Counted from the stretch's first letter, positions 51,880 through 61,630 are shown. The stretch: 64,000 bases of DNA from Symbiodinium microadriaticum (GCA_001939145.1 LSRX01000069.1:1037295-1101294); one strand, 5' to 3'. The notes: generated from the letters alone by a model not told the origin. Made by a program: numbers and translations.

Positions 51880-52230
51880 TTAGTGGAGCAGTACGGAATG
51901 ATGACGATCGCTAAGGATCGCTAAGCCATGGCCATGGACCGCTACCCTACAGGTTTGCCGCATGTCGTCTGGAGTCGAATGTGTCTGCACGCTCTGTTCA
52001 AATCTCGGTACCACATGAACGAACGGCGTTATCAAAAGGTCGAAATTGCAAGGTACAGTAGCTCTGCAACAAAAGATTCTATGCCGGCAAGCCGAACAGC
52101 CGTCGGACATTGTTTTAGAAAATGTAAGGTGCCATCGCACCCAGTAGCACGAACTACTGCAAGATCTGACATATTCCGGGAAAGTGGGCACGCTGCAGTG
52201 GCGTTGGTCCCCGGAAGGAAGAGGCTTTAA
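51880..52230. CDS. Coding-like on both strands
   Basis: + frame reads GLPHVVWSRMCLHALFKSRY; minus frame 51880-52191 reads YWVRWHLTFSKTMSDGCSAC. Strand unresolved. Confidence 0.3.
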
Positions 52231-52289
52231 AATCTTCCTGTAAACTGGATGCAGGAAGGATGCTTCGGACCCGGGAAGAGCTGTAAACG

Positions 52290-52400
52290 CTGCCTACGAA
52301 GTGCACACATTTCCGTCTAAGCACCAGGCCCGAACAGTGGCAACGCTCCAAAGCCATGTGTTGTGCAAGGTAGCCCAAAGGATATTCATGATCAGCTTGT
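52290..52400 (-). CDS. Candidate exon, hydrophobic/aromatic
   Basis: Reads DKLIMNILWATLHNTWLWSV then ATVRAWCLDGNVCTS before GTAGGC. Two other minus frames are open over the same segment. Confidence 0.4.
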
Positions 52401-52456
52401 CTCCACCGACCCGGATGCGAAGGAGTCAACAAACTGCAAAAAAACCTCAACCACCT

Positions 52457-52546
52457 TACCCATAGGCCCCTAAGTAGGTCCTTTATAGGATTCTATTCTA
52501 TATATACAAACTCATAAAAAATGAACTACTTAGGGGCCTATGGGTA
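52457..52546. mobile_element. Family A element
   Basis: TACCCATAGGCCCCTAAG against CTTAGGGGCCTATGGGTA, shortened interior. Confidence 0.9.
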
Positions 52547-52561
52547 GAGGGAAAGAATCGC

Positions 52562-52747
52562 TCAGGCTTGGGAGCCATGTTGTGCGTCTAACTCAATCTT
52601 GTATGCCAGGATGAGGATTCCGCTACCCATAGGCTTCTTAGTAGTTCCTTTTTGGGATTACCTTATAGGATTCTAAATATTAAGCACAAAAAGGAACTAC
52701 TGAGGAGCCTATCGGTATGCTTGCCACAACCTTCAAGAACAAAAGAC
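52562..52747 (-). CDS. Two exons joined across a family A introner with GC donor
   Basis: Exon 52721-52747 (after GTGGCAG) reads SFVLEGCG and ends GGCAA before GCATACC. Exon 52562-52622 (after GGGTAG) reads GILILAYKIELDAQHGSQA and TGA at 52562. Phase 2+1 makes an Asn codon. The 98-nt intron 52623-52720 is the family A element; its donor is GC. Confidence 0.6.
52624..52717. mobile_element. Family A element, intron-forming copy (minus)
   Basis: TACCCATAGGCTTCTTAG against CTGAGGAGCCTATCGGTA; core ACCTTATAGGATTC. Confidence 0.9.
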
Positions 52748-52789
52748 CTGCCACATCACGGCAAACTCGGATTTGTCACTCGAACACCC

Positions 52790-53049
52790 AGCTGCTAAAC
52801 CAAAAGCAAAGGGACCCTGAATGCGGAGTTGATTCGGCCGAAATCGTGGCCTACTGTGACTGCACTGGGAGTCGTCTCTTGCGGAGTGAAAAGATGATGA
52901 GCGTGGCCTTATACGAGCTAAGAATTACCATACTAACAGCCACAATAACACTCATGACAATGATCATATTAATAAGCTCCTTCACGCTGGAAGGAGTCGA
53001 AGCCGTCGTCATCGTGCAGGTCGGTTATGAGCCGTGGCGGTGGCTGTAG
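52790..53049 (+). CDS. Candidate ORF with membrane helix
   Basis: Frame reads DSAEIVAYCDCTGSRLLRSE, then ALYELRITILTATITLMTMI and LISSF, then a short tail and TAG. The 5' part overlaps the minus exon at 52721-52747, so the start is probably downstream of it. Confidence 0.35.
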
Positions 53050-53240
53050 CTGCTGCTGCTTGGTAGCGGTGCTGCTGGCACTGCTGTTGGCGACGGTGAC
53101 AGCCTTCTTGCTTCTGGCGCCGCTGTTGCTGCTCTCGCTGTCGCTTTTGCTGATGTTGCTGCTTCCGTTGATGACGTTCTTGTTGCTGCAGGTGATGATG
53201 CTGTTCGTGATGCTAATGCGAATGATGATGAAGATTTATT
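53041..53240. repeat. Degenerate GCT/GTT/GAT triplet region
   Basis: Triplet-periodic (GCTGCTG, TTGCTG, GATGATG) but imperfect; open on both strands as Leu-rich or Ala/Ser-rich peptide. Confidence 0.7.
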
Positions 53241-53256
53241 CAAAACTACGTAAGCA

Positions 53257-53766
53257 CTAGCCAGCATTGGTGCTTGCTGCATATGCGAAACAAAACAGAA
53301 AACCCAGCCAGAGGAGGCTATTCCTTGCACACTTCGAAAAACCGAACGTACGAACACACCAACTGTAAGCCCCCCCCCCGAAATCCTGACAACAACTTAA
53401 ACCAGGCCGCAACGACAATTCACCACCAGGATTCTTGTTGGCAACTTGTTGTTGCCTTTCTCTTAGGACAATGCATCTAAAAGGCGCCCAGGCCCCCTCG
53501 GATTGCAGTTTGTTTGCGTAAGGCCTGTCTTTGTTGCATTTGTCTTGCGGCTTTCCTAGATGAACACAAAACCTGGGCCCGCTGATCTCCGGATTACCCT
53601 TTTCAAGCTGGGAGCTTGTCTTTTTCGCGCCTTTTCTTTTTGCCTTGTCCCTAAGTGAACAAAATGCCGGAGTCCCCCATCCGACAAAAGGCGCGACAAG
53701 AAGGCAATCAACAAACCCACAAACGACAAGCACTAACATGCAAAAAGGCAGCATAGCTTCTCCCAA
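53257..53766 (-). CDS. Candidate ORF of 169 codons
   Basis: Longest minus frame outside the kinase. Reads LPFCMLVLVVCGFVDCLLVA (signal-like), KRKGAKKTSSQLEKGNPEIS and CIVLRERQQQVANKNPGG. Could be a repeat-derived frame. No family recognised. Confidence 0.35.
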   Translation of the reverse strand: MGEAMLPFCMLVLVVCGFVDCLLVAPFVGWGTPAFCSLRDKAKRKGAKKTSSQLEKGNPEISGPRFCVHLGKPQDKCNKDRPYANKLQSEGAWAPFRCIVLRERQQQVANKNPGGELSLRPGLSCCQDFGGGAYSWCVRTFGFSKCARNSLLWLGFLFCFAYAASTNAG

Positions 53767-53954
53767 AACGCGTTGTATTTGCCTTTATTTGCTGTTTGGG
53801 CTGCCCTGGCGGCCACGTTTTGCCGCCTTCCGGATTTGGCTTGTTGTCAGGCTTCTAGGATTCGGTAGATTTACAAGACAAGCTCGAGCACGCACTACCT
53901 AAAATTAAGATGAACATGAAGATGAGCAACAAAAGCACTATAGCAATACCAATG

Positions 53955-54330
53955 ACAATGTGATGATGATTATGATGATGATGCTGGCGATCATGATGGT
54001 GATGCTGATGCTGATGATGATGTTGTTGATGATGAAGATGATGTCGTTGCTGCCATTACCGCTGGCCTTGCTGCTTGTGCTTATTTTGCTGCCCTTGTTC
54101 TGGTTGCTGCTGCTACAGCTCCTTGCTCTCGTGAACCTGTTGCTTGTTATGCTGGCGATGCTGGCACTGGTGCTGGTGATACCTGTTCTCGCGGTGGCAG
54201 CAGTGGCAGTGGTGGTGCCGGATGTGGTGGTGGGGTACGCTTGCTGGTGTTGACAACGTGGCTGTTGCTGCTGTCGCTGTTGATGTTGTTCTAAGACTGT
54301 TGTTGTTGTTCCTGTGATGCCGCACGTCGA
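53955..54330. repeat. Degenerate GAT/GCT/GTT triplet region, second block
   Basis: Same style as 53041-53240; Leu/Val-rich + frame is low complexity. Confidence 0.7.
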
Positions 54331-54388
54331 TGATTTCGTTATACTACCTCGATTTGACTTGGTTCGTGTGATGTCCTCGCTACAGCAG

Positions 54389-54596
54389 CTAGGACAAATT
54401 CGTTGGTCTGCTAGTGGACCTAGAGACCTGGAGCCTGAGGAGAAGGGCATCAACAGTCTTCGTTTGCTCCCGTAAATCCTGGGTCCGAACTAGGCACACT
54501 CGTAAAAAGCCTCGCGAGGATACTCGTATGAGGCAAATCCACATGCTCACCGGTCCGTCCGTCTCACGGTGCACCGATGCTTACGATGATCTGTAG
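54389..54596. CDS. Weak candidate, strand uncertain
   Basis: Minus frame reads FLRVCLVRTQDLREQTKTVD; + frame reads SWVRTRHTRKKPREDTRMRQ. Confidence 0.25.
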
Positions 54597-54678
54597 CATT
54601 CTACCCAGAGCAGGCGAACAGAAGAGCTGAGTTCACTATGGCTTCAATGGGGGAAGGCACTGTGCTGACCCTGACAGC

Positions 54679-55122
54679 CTAATCCTCGTCACTCGTCTGC
54701 CTCCGGGATGATACGATGGTCGTGAAGGCATCCGGGAATTGCTCAACCCTGTTCTTGAATCTGTTCAGAACGTTGAGATGCCTCACATGGTGAATCCTGT
54801 TCGGCGGACGGGGAATACCACTGGGAAGATCAGAGTTCCAAGTTGCAGAATCCCATGACGATTCGATCATCAGCTCAGGCTTCTGCGCAACTTGGCCCTG
54901 GTTCATCACCTTCGCCTGTCCCTGCTTCATCAGCTTCGGCTGTCCCTGGGCATCTTGTGGATGGATGGGGATCCCTGCTGCACATCCCATGACTCGAAGC
55001 ACTCCTTTGCCGAAGACTGTCCGGTCGGCGCGCCGCTGCTTCGGGCCCCAAACAGATGCAAAAACAAAGCTCTCCCGAGGGCTCCAGTTACCTAGATAAT
55101 ACTGGGCTGCTGGGTTACGTCT
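54679..55122 (-). CDS. Paralogue B of an unknown protein, intact 3' exon
   Basis: Open from about 55122 (after GGGGCATAAG) to TAG at 54679. Reads AAQYYLGNWSPRESFVFASV, WGPKQRRADRTVFGKGVLRV, then the block shared with 49476-49860 (AQKPELMIESSWDSATWN, PPNRIHHVRHLNVLNRFKNR). About 147 codons, no stop. The region upstream in minus sense is a CCCTAAA-type tract that would be its intron. No family recognised. Confidence 0.65.
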   Translation of the reverse strand, partial: RRNPAAQYYLGNWSPRESFVFASVWGPKQRRADRTVFGKGVLRVMGCAAGIPIHPQDAQGQPKLMKQGQAKVMNQGQVAQKPELMIESSWDSATWNSDLPSGIPRPPNRIHHVRHLNVLNRFKNRVEQFPDAFTTIVSSRRQTSDED

Positions 55123-55244
55123 TATGCCCCTAAACCCCTATAACCCTTAACCCTAATTAACATGGCTAGTAACCTACCCTGTTTTTTTAGTAGCTGGAGC
55201 CCTTTAGTCTGGGAATGCACGACCCCCAAACAGCACTTTAACTT

Positions 55245-55375
55245 CACAAAGGGTTTAGGGTTTAGGGGTTTAGGGGTTTAGGGGTTTAGGGTTTAGGGTT
55301 TAGGGTTTAGGGTTTAGGGATTTAGGGATTTAGGGGTTTAGGGGTTTAGGGGTTTAGGGTTTAGGGTTTAGGGCT
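55245..55375. repeat. TTTAGGG/TTTAGGGG array
   Basis: About 17 units; lies immediately 5' of the + exon at 55386. Confidence 0.9.
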
Positions 55376-55385
55376 ACTTGCGTGA

Positions 55386-55851
55386 CCAGCGCCGCTGACA
55401 CCCTGTTGCCTGCAAAGGACTATCAACTCGGAGCTCTGAAGAATGAGAAACGACAAAGGGGCTCTTATATCGTTTCCCTAAGGGTCCATGTATCCGTATG
55501 AGTATACTTTATATTATATAGGGACTACATTAAGGTCTACGTATCTACTATTTGGGTGCTTGGTCCCTTAGGGTTTCTTTACCAGAGATTGGATTTGGAC
55601 ACAAAGTCTGGGGTGTAGATTGCACAGTTTATGTAGGGTTGAGTGTCGCAGGCAAGGTTCGCAATGTAGTTGTAGAGGGGGTAACGGCTTTAGGGATGCA
55701 GTCATCCATAGCGACAAGCAGCCTAGCCGCAAGAGCTATAGAACGCAATCAAAATGACATGCATTTGTGTTTTTCATGTACGCAGAAAGAAGATGGGGGA
55801 GACATGCTACAGAAATCCAGCCTTGAGATTGTTTCAGCCACCTCCCCATAA
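55386..55851 (+). CDS. Two exons joined across a family B element
   Basis: First exon (about 55386-55482) reads SAADTLLPAKDYQLGALKNE then KRQRGSYIVSL. After the element the frame reads VSLPEIGFGHKVWGVDCTVY, VAGKVRNVVVEGVTALGMQ and ends TAA at 55849. Phase agrees if the junction falls in the shared AGG of the element ends, so the exact donor is ambiguous. Confidence 0.55.
55476..55573. mobile_element. Family B element, intron-forming copy
   Basis: CCCTAAGGGTCCATGTATCC against TGCTTGGTCCCTTAGGG; 98 bp. Confidence 0.8.
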
Positions 55852-55864
55852 GCCCTGCCTGAAC

Positions 55865-56003
55865 CCTGAGAGACCGCCTTCTCGAAACTCCTGGAGTAGG
55901 TAGATTTCAGGGTACATCCTGTCGAGGGAATGCCGGCCTGCCCAATAGGCCGTGTCCGGCTTGATGATGACGATCCGAGAGCCGGCGATCTCGATGCCCG
56001 CCT
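55865..56003 (-). CDS. 139-nt exon, strongly coding, unknown
   Basis: After GGATATAG, ending CTCTCAGG before GTTCAGG. Reads EAGIEIAGSRIVIIKPDTAY, WAGRHSLDRMYPEIYLLQEF then REGGLSG. No stop in frame, no repeats; one of the clearest exons in the window. No family recognised. Confidence 0.7.
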
Positions 56004-56019
56004 CTATATCCAGAGGGGT

Positions 56020-56095
56020 GTAGGGTTGTTTAGGGTTTAGGGGTTTAGGATTTAGAGCTCATAGGGTTTAGGATGTAGGGTTTTGGGTACAATCA
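56020..56095. repeat. TTTAGGG-like tract
   Basis: Degenerate telomere-like units next to the 55865-56003 exon. Confidence 0.7.
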
Positions 56096-56269
56096 AGCCA
56101 CAAAGCCGCACTTGCCTAAAGCTGTCGCCATGTAAACGTAGTATGTCTAGGATATGGGCAACTGGCCTCCACGGGGTCGTGGCCTACGCCTAGTTTGGAA
56201 GTCAAAACCCCGTACCAGATGCAAAGCGCTGAGATGTTACTTACTATTCACTACATACCTCTCTATCCG

Positions 56270-56629
56270 TCTATCTACCTGTCCATGTTTATTTCTCGCA
56301 CTCTCTCCCCCCGTCTGTCTCTGTCTGCCTCTAGCTGTCCCTGTCCGTCTGCCGGTCTGTCTCTGTCTCTCTGTCTATCAATCTCCCTGTCTTGCTGTCT
56401 CACCGAGTCTCACCATCTCGCTGTCTCGCTGTATGCCTGTCTCTCTCTGTCTATCTCTTTCTGTTCACTGTCTCTGTCTCTGCATCTGTCTGTCTGTCTG
56501 TCTGTCTGCCTGTCTGCCTGTCTGCCNTGTCTCTCTGTCTCTCTGTCTGTCTGCCTGTCTGCCTGTCTGCCTGTCTGCCTGTCTGTCTGTCTGTCTCTCT
56601 GTCTCTCTGTCTCTCTGTCTCTCTGTCTC

Positions 56630-56676
<47 letters not shown>

Positions 56677-56700
56677 TTACATATGTACGTATCAACCTAT
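56270..56700. repeat. (CTGT)n/(CTGC)n microsatellite with single N
   Basis: Long CTGT/CTGC/CTCT tract; N at 56527. ORFs here are repeat artefacts. Confidence 0.95.
56527..56527. other. Single-N assembly join
   Basis: Inside the CTGT tract; true length unknown. Confidence 0.95.
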
Positions 56701-56935
56701 CTATCCTCCATCCTCGATTATTTAGTATGTATTTCTGCATACATACCTGCCCAACTACCTGCCTACATAACAAAACATCTATAAACATACATACACATGC
56801 CTACATATCGTTATCTACATACCTACACAAATAGATACGTACAGGGAATCCCAGCACTATTTGTCCTTATCCGGTTTCCAACTTTTTGGGGTTTACTATA
56901 CGTACTTGTGACCCATCCCCTCCCTTAATCTCCCA

Positions 56936-57004
56936 GCGTCCCAAAAGCCTCGGTGCCCAGGCTGGTTGTGGAAATGACATTGGCGTAGCCTCGGGCATAC
57001 TTCG
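56936..57004 (+). CDS. Candidate exon before a family C element
   Basis: Reads RPKSLGAQAGCGNDIGVASG then IL and ends CTTCG before GTTGATG. The downstream exon would be tiny (ALE, before GTAGGG). Confidence 0.4.
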
Positions 57005-57101
57005 GTTGATGATATAATACCGGCATTACTCATAATAAGGAATATACCATAATTCCCATAGTTTAGGGTCCTTAAGGTAATGCAGGATTTATATCATCAA
57101 C
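57005..57101. mobile_element. Family C element, + orientation
   Basis: GTTGATGATATAATACC against GGATTTATATCATCAAC, then AG; 57005-57103 is 99 nt, the same intron length as the 39679-39777 copy on the other strand. Confidence 0.9.
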
Positions 57102-57498
57102 AGTGCCTTAGAGTAGGGTGTAGGTTTTAGGGCTTGATCGTTGGAGTGGGGTGTAGATGTTGTAGTATAACTTCGGACTCACTGTTGGGCCTTGTGAAAG
57201 AAACAAGCGAGAACGGGTAGCAAACAGCAAAAAACTACATCAAAAGCCCAAATGTGTCAACTGTAAACAATATGCTATAAGTCTATAGCTGGAGAACCCG
57301 AACCCGTAAATCAAAATTTCCCCGGTAAATTGTGTTTCGTGGTGTTTTGAGAAAGGGCTTAAGGTTTGGAGGCTTGCAGGGTCGTATGGGTTTGAGGCTT
57401 TGCAGCTTAGCTCGTCAAGTGTTACCCTAAACCCGAAAACCATAAAGCCCTAAACCCTAAACCTACTGAGAAGGGTCGAGACGAACCCCTCCTTGCAG

Positions 57499-57812
57499 CA
57501 CAAGCAACGGGAGAAGTTGTAGGTTCCGTCTGCCGAAGGCAGACAGTTCTCTCCCGACCTTAGGAAACAAAGGGTCCAAGTAATAGTATAGTGTATACTT
57601 TTGGGGCTCAAATACCTACTAAGTAGCTACTATAATGGTACTTGGACCCTTTGGGAGAAGTCTTTGACATGTTTCGGTGTGAGTTGGGGGGTGACATCCG
57701 AAGCCTAGGACCCGCAACCCCATTGCACCATGCACAGGGAAGCTCTAAGAAACATCTAAATGGTACTTCGTGGCCCATGGGTGCTGGGTTTGTGCCAACA
57801 TTTGGGATTTGA
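57499..57812 (+). CDS. Two exons joined across a family B introner with possible GA donor
   Basis: Exon 57499-57563 (after CCTTGCAG) reads TSNGRSCRFRLPKADSSLPT then L and ends TTAG before GAAACAAAGG. Exon 57661-57812 (after GGGAGAAG) reads FDMFRCELGGDIRSLGPATP, LHHAQGSSKKHLNGTSWPMG and TGA at 57810. Phase 1+2. The 97-nt intron would use a GA donor. Confidence 0.55.
57568..57654. mobile_element. Family B element, intron-forming copy
   Basis: CAAAGGGTCCAAGTA against TACTTGGACCCTTTG; interior matches 15011-15107. Confidence 0.9.
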
Positions 57813-57858
57813 AGTGTTCCATCTGGGACCTGTGCGATGTAGCCATGAGACAACCTAG

Positions 57859-58092
57859 GTGGGGTTTTGTGTGATTGTCTTAGGAGGCTGCGAGGGTTGG
57901 GTCATGATGCGCCTTGAAAAGCAAACCCTGGTCCTGCAGCACCAAAATAGTACGGCCCATACAAGGAAGCCTAAGATAGATCCGAGGTTTCTGATTCGGG
58001 TTCCTATAAATAAAGTCCGGGCAGCAAAACCTTCAGATCGGCATCCGGCTAGTAGAGATTGTAATCGTGTAATTAGTTTGGCGGCTGTATAG
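57859..58092 (+). CDS. Candidate ORF, unknown
   Basis: Reads MMRLEKQTLVLQHQNSTAHT and RKPKIDPRFLIRVPINKVRA to TAG at 58090. No splice evidence. Confidence 0.45.
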   Translation: MGFCVIVLGGCEGWVMMRLEKQTLVLQHQNSTAHTRKPKIDPRFLIRVPINKVRAAKPSDRHPASRDCNRVISLAAV

Positions 58093-58346
58093 GCTATGGG
58101 TAGAAGAAGGCTTGGAGAGGCATTCTAGTCTTAACCCTGCATTTGCGTTGTTTTACAATGCCGTTCCGGGCGAGCCATCCGAAGTTCTTGCGTCCTGTGG
58201 CAAGCAATGATTTAAGCACAAAAGGCACACGTCTCTATAGAGAAATGCTGCAAGCAGCTCTTAAGATTCATGTTCAGAGCCCAAAGCTCAAAGCCCCCTG
58301 AAGCACAGAGAGAGAAATCCGAGGAGCTTGATAACGTCAATCTTAC

Positions 58347-58432
58347 GGTACGAGTAGCCCGGCTTGATGGCCTTCGACGGCACCGTTCCACGGTCCAGTT
58401 TCGGGTTTAGGGTAGGGGCTCTGGGGGAAAAG
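58347..58432 (-). CDS. Exon with GTAAGA donor
   Basis: Reads LDRGTVPSKAIKPGYSY and ends TACC before GTAAGATT. The upstream part runs through a CCCTAAACCCG unit. Confidence 0.5.
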
Positions 58433-58858
58433 GGTTTGGCAACGTCTTCGCCATGGAGGCAGGTCTTTGGGTTTCTCCACTACAGTAATGTAGGGGCCTT
58501 ACTAAGTAGAATAGGGTGTTGGGGTATATTACACGTGTCCCGCACACTGTAAGGTGTAGTGTAACGATGGATAACTTACGGAAAACATTTCAATGCTGGG
58601 CATTGTGGAACAGTGTATATACTGCAGGATGCTTTTTGTCGGTGAGGTGTGGGGTTCATGGTTGCAGGTATATGCAGGGCTGACTTTACTTGTTGGGTTC
58701 GACCTTCGAGTGCTGCAAAACACGGACTCCTGTTCTGCAAAACCCGAAGAGCTCTAGGGGGGCTCGGTCTGTAAGCACCACAGCATCACATCCAGCCCTA
58801 AGCAGCAAAGCAACACTCCCTAGAAGACCACGGACCAGATGATGGTTAGGGCTAGGGT

Positions 58859-59240
58859 TTAAGATTTAGGGTTTATAATATAGGGCGCCTTCGAACCGTC
58901 TTGACAAGCTCTACAAAAGTACAGCAGGGTAAGCCGTCCACTCCGCAACTGTGCTGCCAGGAAACGAATGTACATGAAACAGTCCCTGCGCAAAGAGCTG
59001 CACTCGAGATTCTTGCTGAACCAACACAGGCCCAAATGCAGCAAAAACAACAAATAATCCGAGCTGCGGTAGACCAGAAACTCCAAACCCGCAAATACAG
59101 TACCGGTAAACTCGACAACTTTTAAAGCCGTACACACGCAAAAGCCTAAGCCCTGGACCCTGAAGCCCGAACACCTCGAGCTTTTGGTGGCCTGGTCGAA
59201 AGCAACCATGATGCTCCCCGGGCTGCCATAAACATCGGCA
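58859..59240 (-). CDS. Candidate terminal exon, unknown
   Basis: Frame reads PGSIMVAFDQATKSSRCSGF, FTGTVFAGLEFLVYRSSDYL, LHLGLCWFSKNLECSSLRRD and ends within TTTAAATC at 58859. All three minus frames are largely open here, so splicing between frames is possible. Confidence 0.45.
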
Positions 59241-59711
59241 TTGGGCAAGGTGAAGATGGTCCTGAGTTCTCTGCACTAGGTTGGCCCTTTTGAAGCCACT
59301 GATTTTTTTCAAGATCCTCTTGAGCCCAAGTAGAGGGAAGATGAAATCTTCTCAAAACCCTACATCATGCAGTTTCATGAGTCTTGCTTTCGATTCACTA
59401 TGGGTGCATGGGAGGGTGTTTAAAGTAAGATAATCCCCAACCCTGGGTTGGAGAAAAGAAGGGCATAGAAAGGGGAAAGGGGATGGTCCTTCTCGTGGTC
59501 CTCAGCCGTCAACTATCGTTGTTGGGTCTGGGGCCTACAGCCACCGGCTCCTAGAGCTTGGGTTCCGGGCAGTTCCGGGTTACTATAAACCGGCTATAAA
59601 CTTGGTCTTCAAGGCTTTAAAATTTATGACATGCTAGGTGGAGATTCAGGGTTTATAGGGTTTATAAGGCTTAGCGCAGGCTCCAAGATAAACACAAAAA
59701 GGTAGTGTCAG

Positions 59712-60231
59712 GTGACATACGACTTTACGATTCGCATTTCGGCATGGCTGCGGCAGGCTTCAGTCAAATGTAAGGTTTGCGCTGAGGACATCAGGCTGCT
59801 TCCTAGAGAGCTGACACCACCTGCTTGGGATGCGATGATCATGCACACCCTTGCATCTACTGTTGGGACATGCAGACTTGGAGCCGGACGTCGTACTAAA
59901 AAGGGGCACAGGGCATGTCCACCTCACAGGTCCGACGGCTAAGTCCCAGCAGTGGAGCCCTTGCAAAAGATTACTGTGGCCTATCAGCCCTATAGGTGAG
60001 ACCAGCAAGCAAGAACCCCAGACCGAACTTCTGAAGTTGGGACGACGACGGGGTGCGGGTACAGTGAGGAGAGCAGACCAAGAAGTTAAAGTTTCGGCTT
60101 TATATTACAGACTCAACAGACTTCGGTCTGGACCTTCGATCCTTAAACCGGTTTCGAAGTCAAGACGGCCAGGAAACACCGGCGGGGTCAGCGACAGAGT
60201 CGTGATCTCTGCCGATGTTTGCCAATCCTGA
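59712..60231 (+). CDS. Candidate gene, two overlapping + frames
   Basis: 59712-59942 reads SVKCKVCAEDIRLLPRELTP; 59851-60231 reads VRRADQEVKVSALYYRLNRL and SGPSILKPVSKSRRPGNTGG to TGA. A splice between frames is likely but not located. Confidence 0.4.
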
Positions 60232-60954
60232 GAGTATGATTCAGGGCGTTTTAAATATAGTAAAGAATGGTAGCAGCAACAATAATAACCATAGTAGTTG
60301 TAATAATAACAACAATACGAAGAATCTGCATATTTATTCTGACTAACTTAAGATCCCCTGTGCTTGAAGTCCTGGGGTTTATCGCTGCAAGTCTAAACGA
60401 AGCCAAAAGTGCATCATTTCGAATTCCCCGAAGTCGAATCCCTTGCTGTATGTGACGGCAGACTTGCGATGCAGTGCAGACAAACTCGACAGTTAGTCTG
60501 CGCGCGTGACAGCGTAGCTTTCTTCACATGCACCCAGCCATCGCATGCAGTGATGGTTGCAGGATGCAGTGCAGCAGCGATAGCAGCAGTGGTTGCGATG
60601 CCGCTACATGGGTTGAGCATGAGTATAGTCTCCTTATCTGCGTGTCTGTCTGCCAGACTCTTTCTTTGTGCATACGTCAATGTGTGCTAGGTATGTGGCT
60701 CAATATATGTGCGTCAATGTCTGTTTGTGCGTGGGCTTGCTGGCGAGCATGTGCCACTATGTTGGGCATCTGGTATCTGATGTAGGGACAGCAAGCTCCA
60801 AGAAGTTACTTGGAACATGGGTTTAGGGTGGTTTGTGCACAAAATTTACATCTGGGCGGTCAAGGATGCTGATGTTGCAACTTGTTGTACCTACTTTTGC
60901 TTGATGAGGCCAGACAAAACTTAAAATTGGAGACCGTTCCACAGCCCAACAACC
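60232..60954. other. No firm gene; weak + frames
   Basis: AT-rich (AATAATAAC) start, then a + frame with CxxC-poor low-information peptide and TGTCTG-rich DNA. Nothing defended. Confidence 0.4.
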
Positions 60955-61073
60955 TCAAATCTGCACGCCGCAGTCCGGACAAGTCTCCCCATTGAGGTCC
61001 GAGTTTGTGCATTCCTGTCCAATGCTCATCGAGGGATATAGCTTCGGAGGAAAGTCACAGCCAGCAGATGTCG
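60955..61073 (-). CDS. Terminal exon, Cys-rich C-terminus
   Basis: After GGTTCGTAG: TSAGCDFPPKLYPSMSIGQE, then CTNSDLNGETCPDCGVQI and TGA at 60955. CxxC near the end could bind metal or form disulfides. No family recognised. Confidence 0.55.
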
Positions 61074-61519
61074 CTACGAACCCTACACTTTACCATAGTT
61101 TATCACAGGGGGTACCCTTGATTATTTGATTACACAGAGTGTAACCTTCAAAACAGTAGGGACCTTCGTAACTCTCTATCCACCGTGATCTTGACACTCT
61201 GCGCTATCTAAAGCTGATCTTGAATCACCCCAAGAAGCCACCTCCCAATTACAATCCACAGCCTCAACCCTCAACCTATCGCCTCCAAAGCCTCAAAGCC
61301 TCAACCCTAAAAACAAGAAACCCTGAACACTAAACCCCGCAACCCCTAAGCCCGAAACTCTGAACCCTAAAAGGTCGAAACCCCTAAACCCCAAACGAAA
61401 CTCTCATAGCAGCCCTCTAGATCCCGTTAGAGGAACGGAGACGCGGCCCGAGCCTCCCGGACGCGAAACCTTCGCTTCAGATGCTTTGGGGCGCAGATTA
61501 GGGGAAAAGGGTTACGGGG

Positions 61520-61630
61520 TGTCGGGTTTAAGGTTTCGGGGTGTAGGGTTTAGGGTTTGGGGGTATAGGGTAGGGTTTAGGGTTTAGGGGTATAGGGTTT
61601 AGGGTTTAGGGGTGTAGGGTTTAAGGGGTT
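61520..61630. repeat. TTTAGGG/GTATAGGG array
   Basis: Telomere-like units with GTATAGGG and GTGTAGGG variants. Confidence 0.85.

Noticed and set aside
52154..52450. 98-codon minus ORF
   Set aside because: A different minus frame within it looks more natural, and three frames are open; not called as a gene.
56154..56834. 226-codon + ORF rich in Cys/Leu/Ser
   Set aside because: It is an artefact of the (CTGT)n tract and crosses an N.
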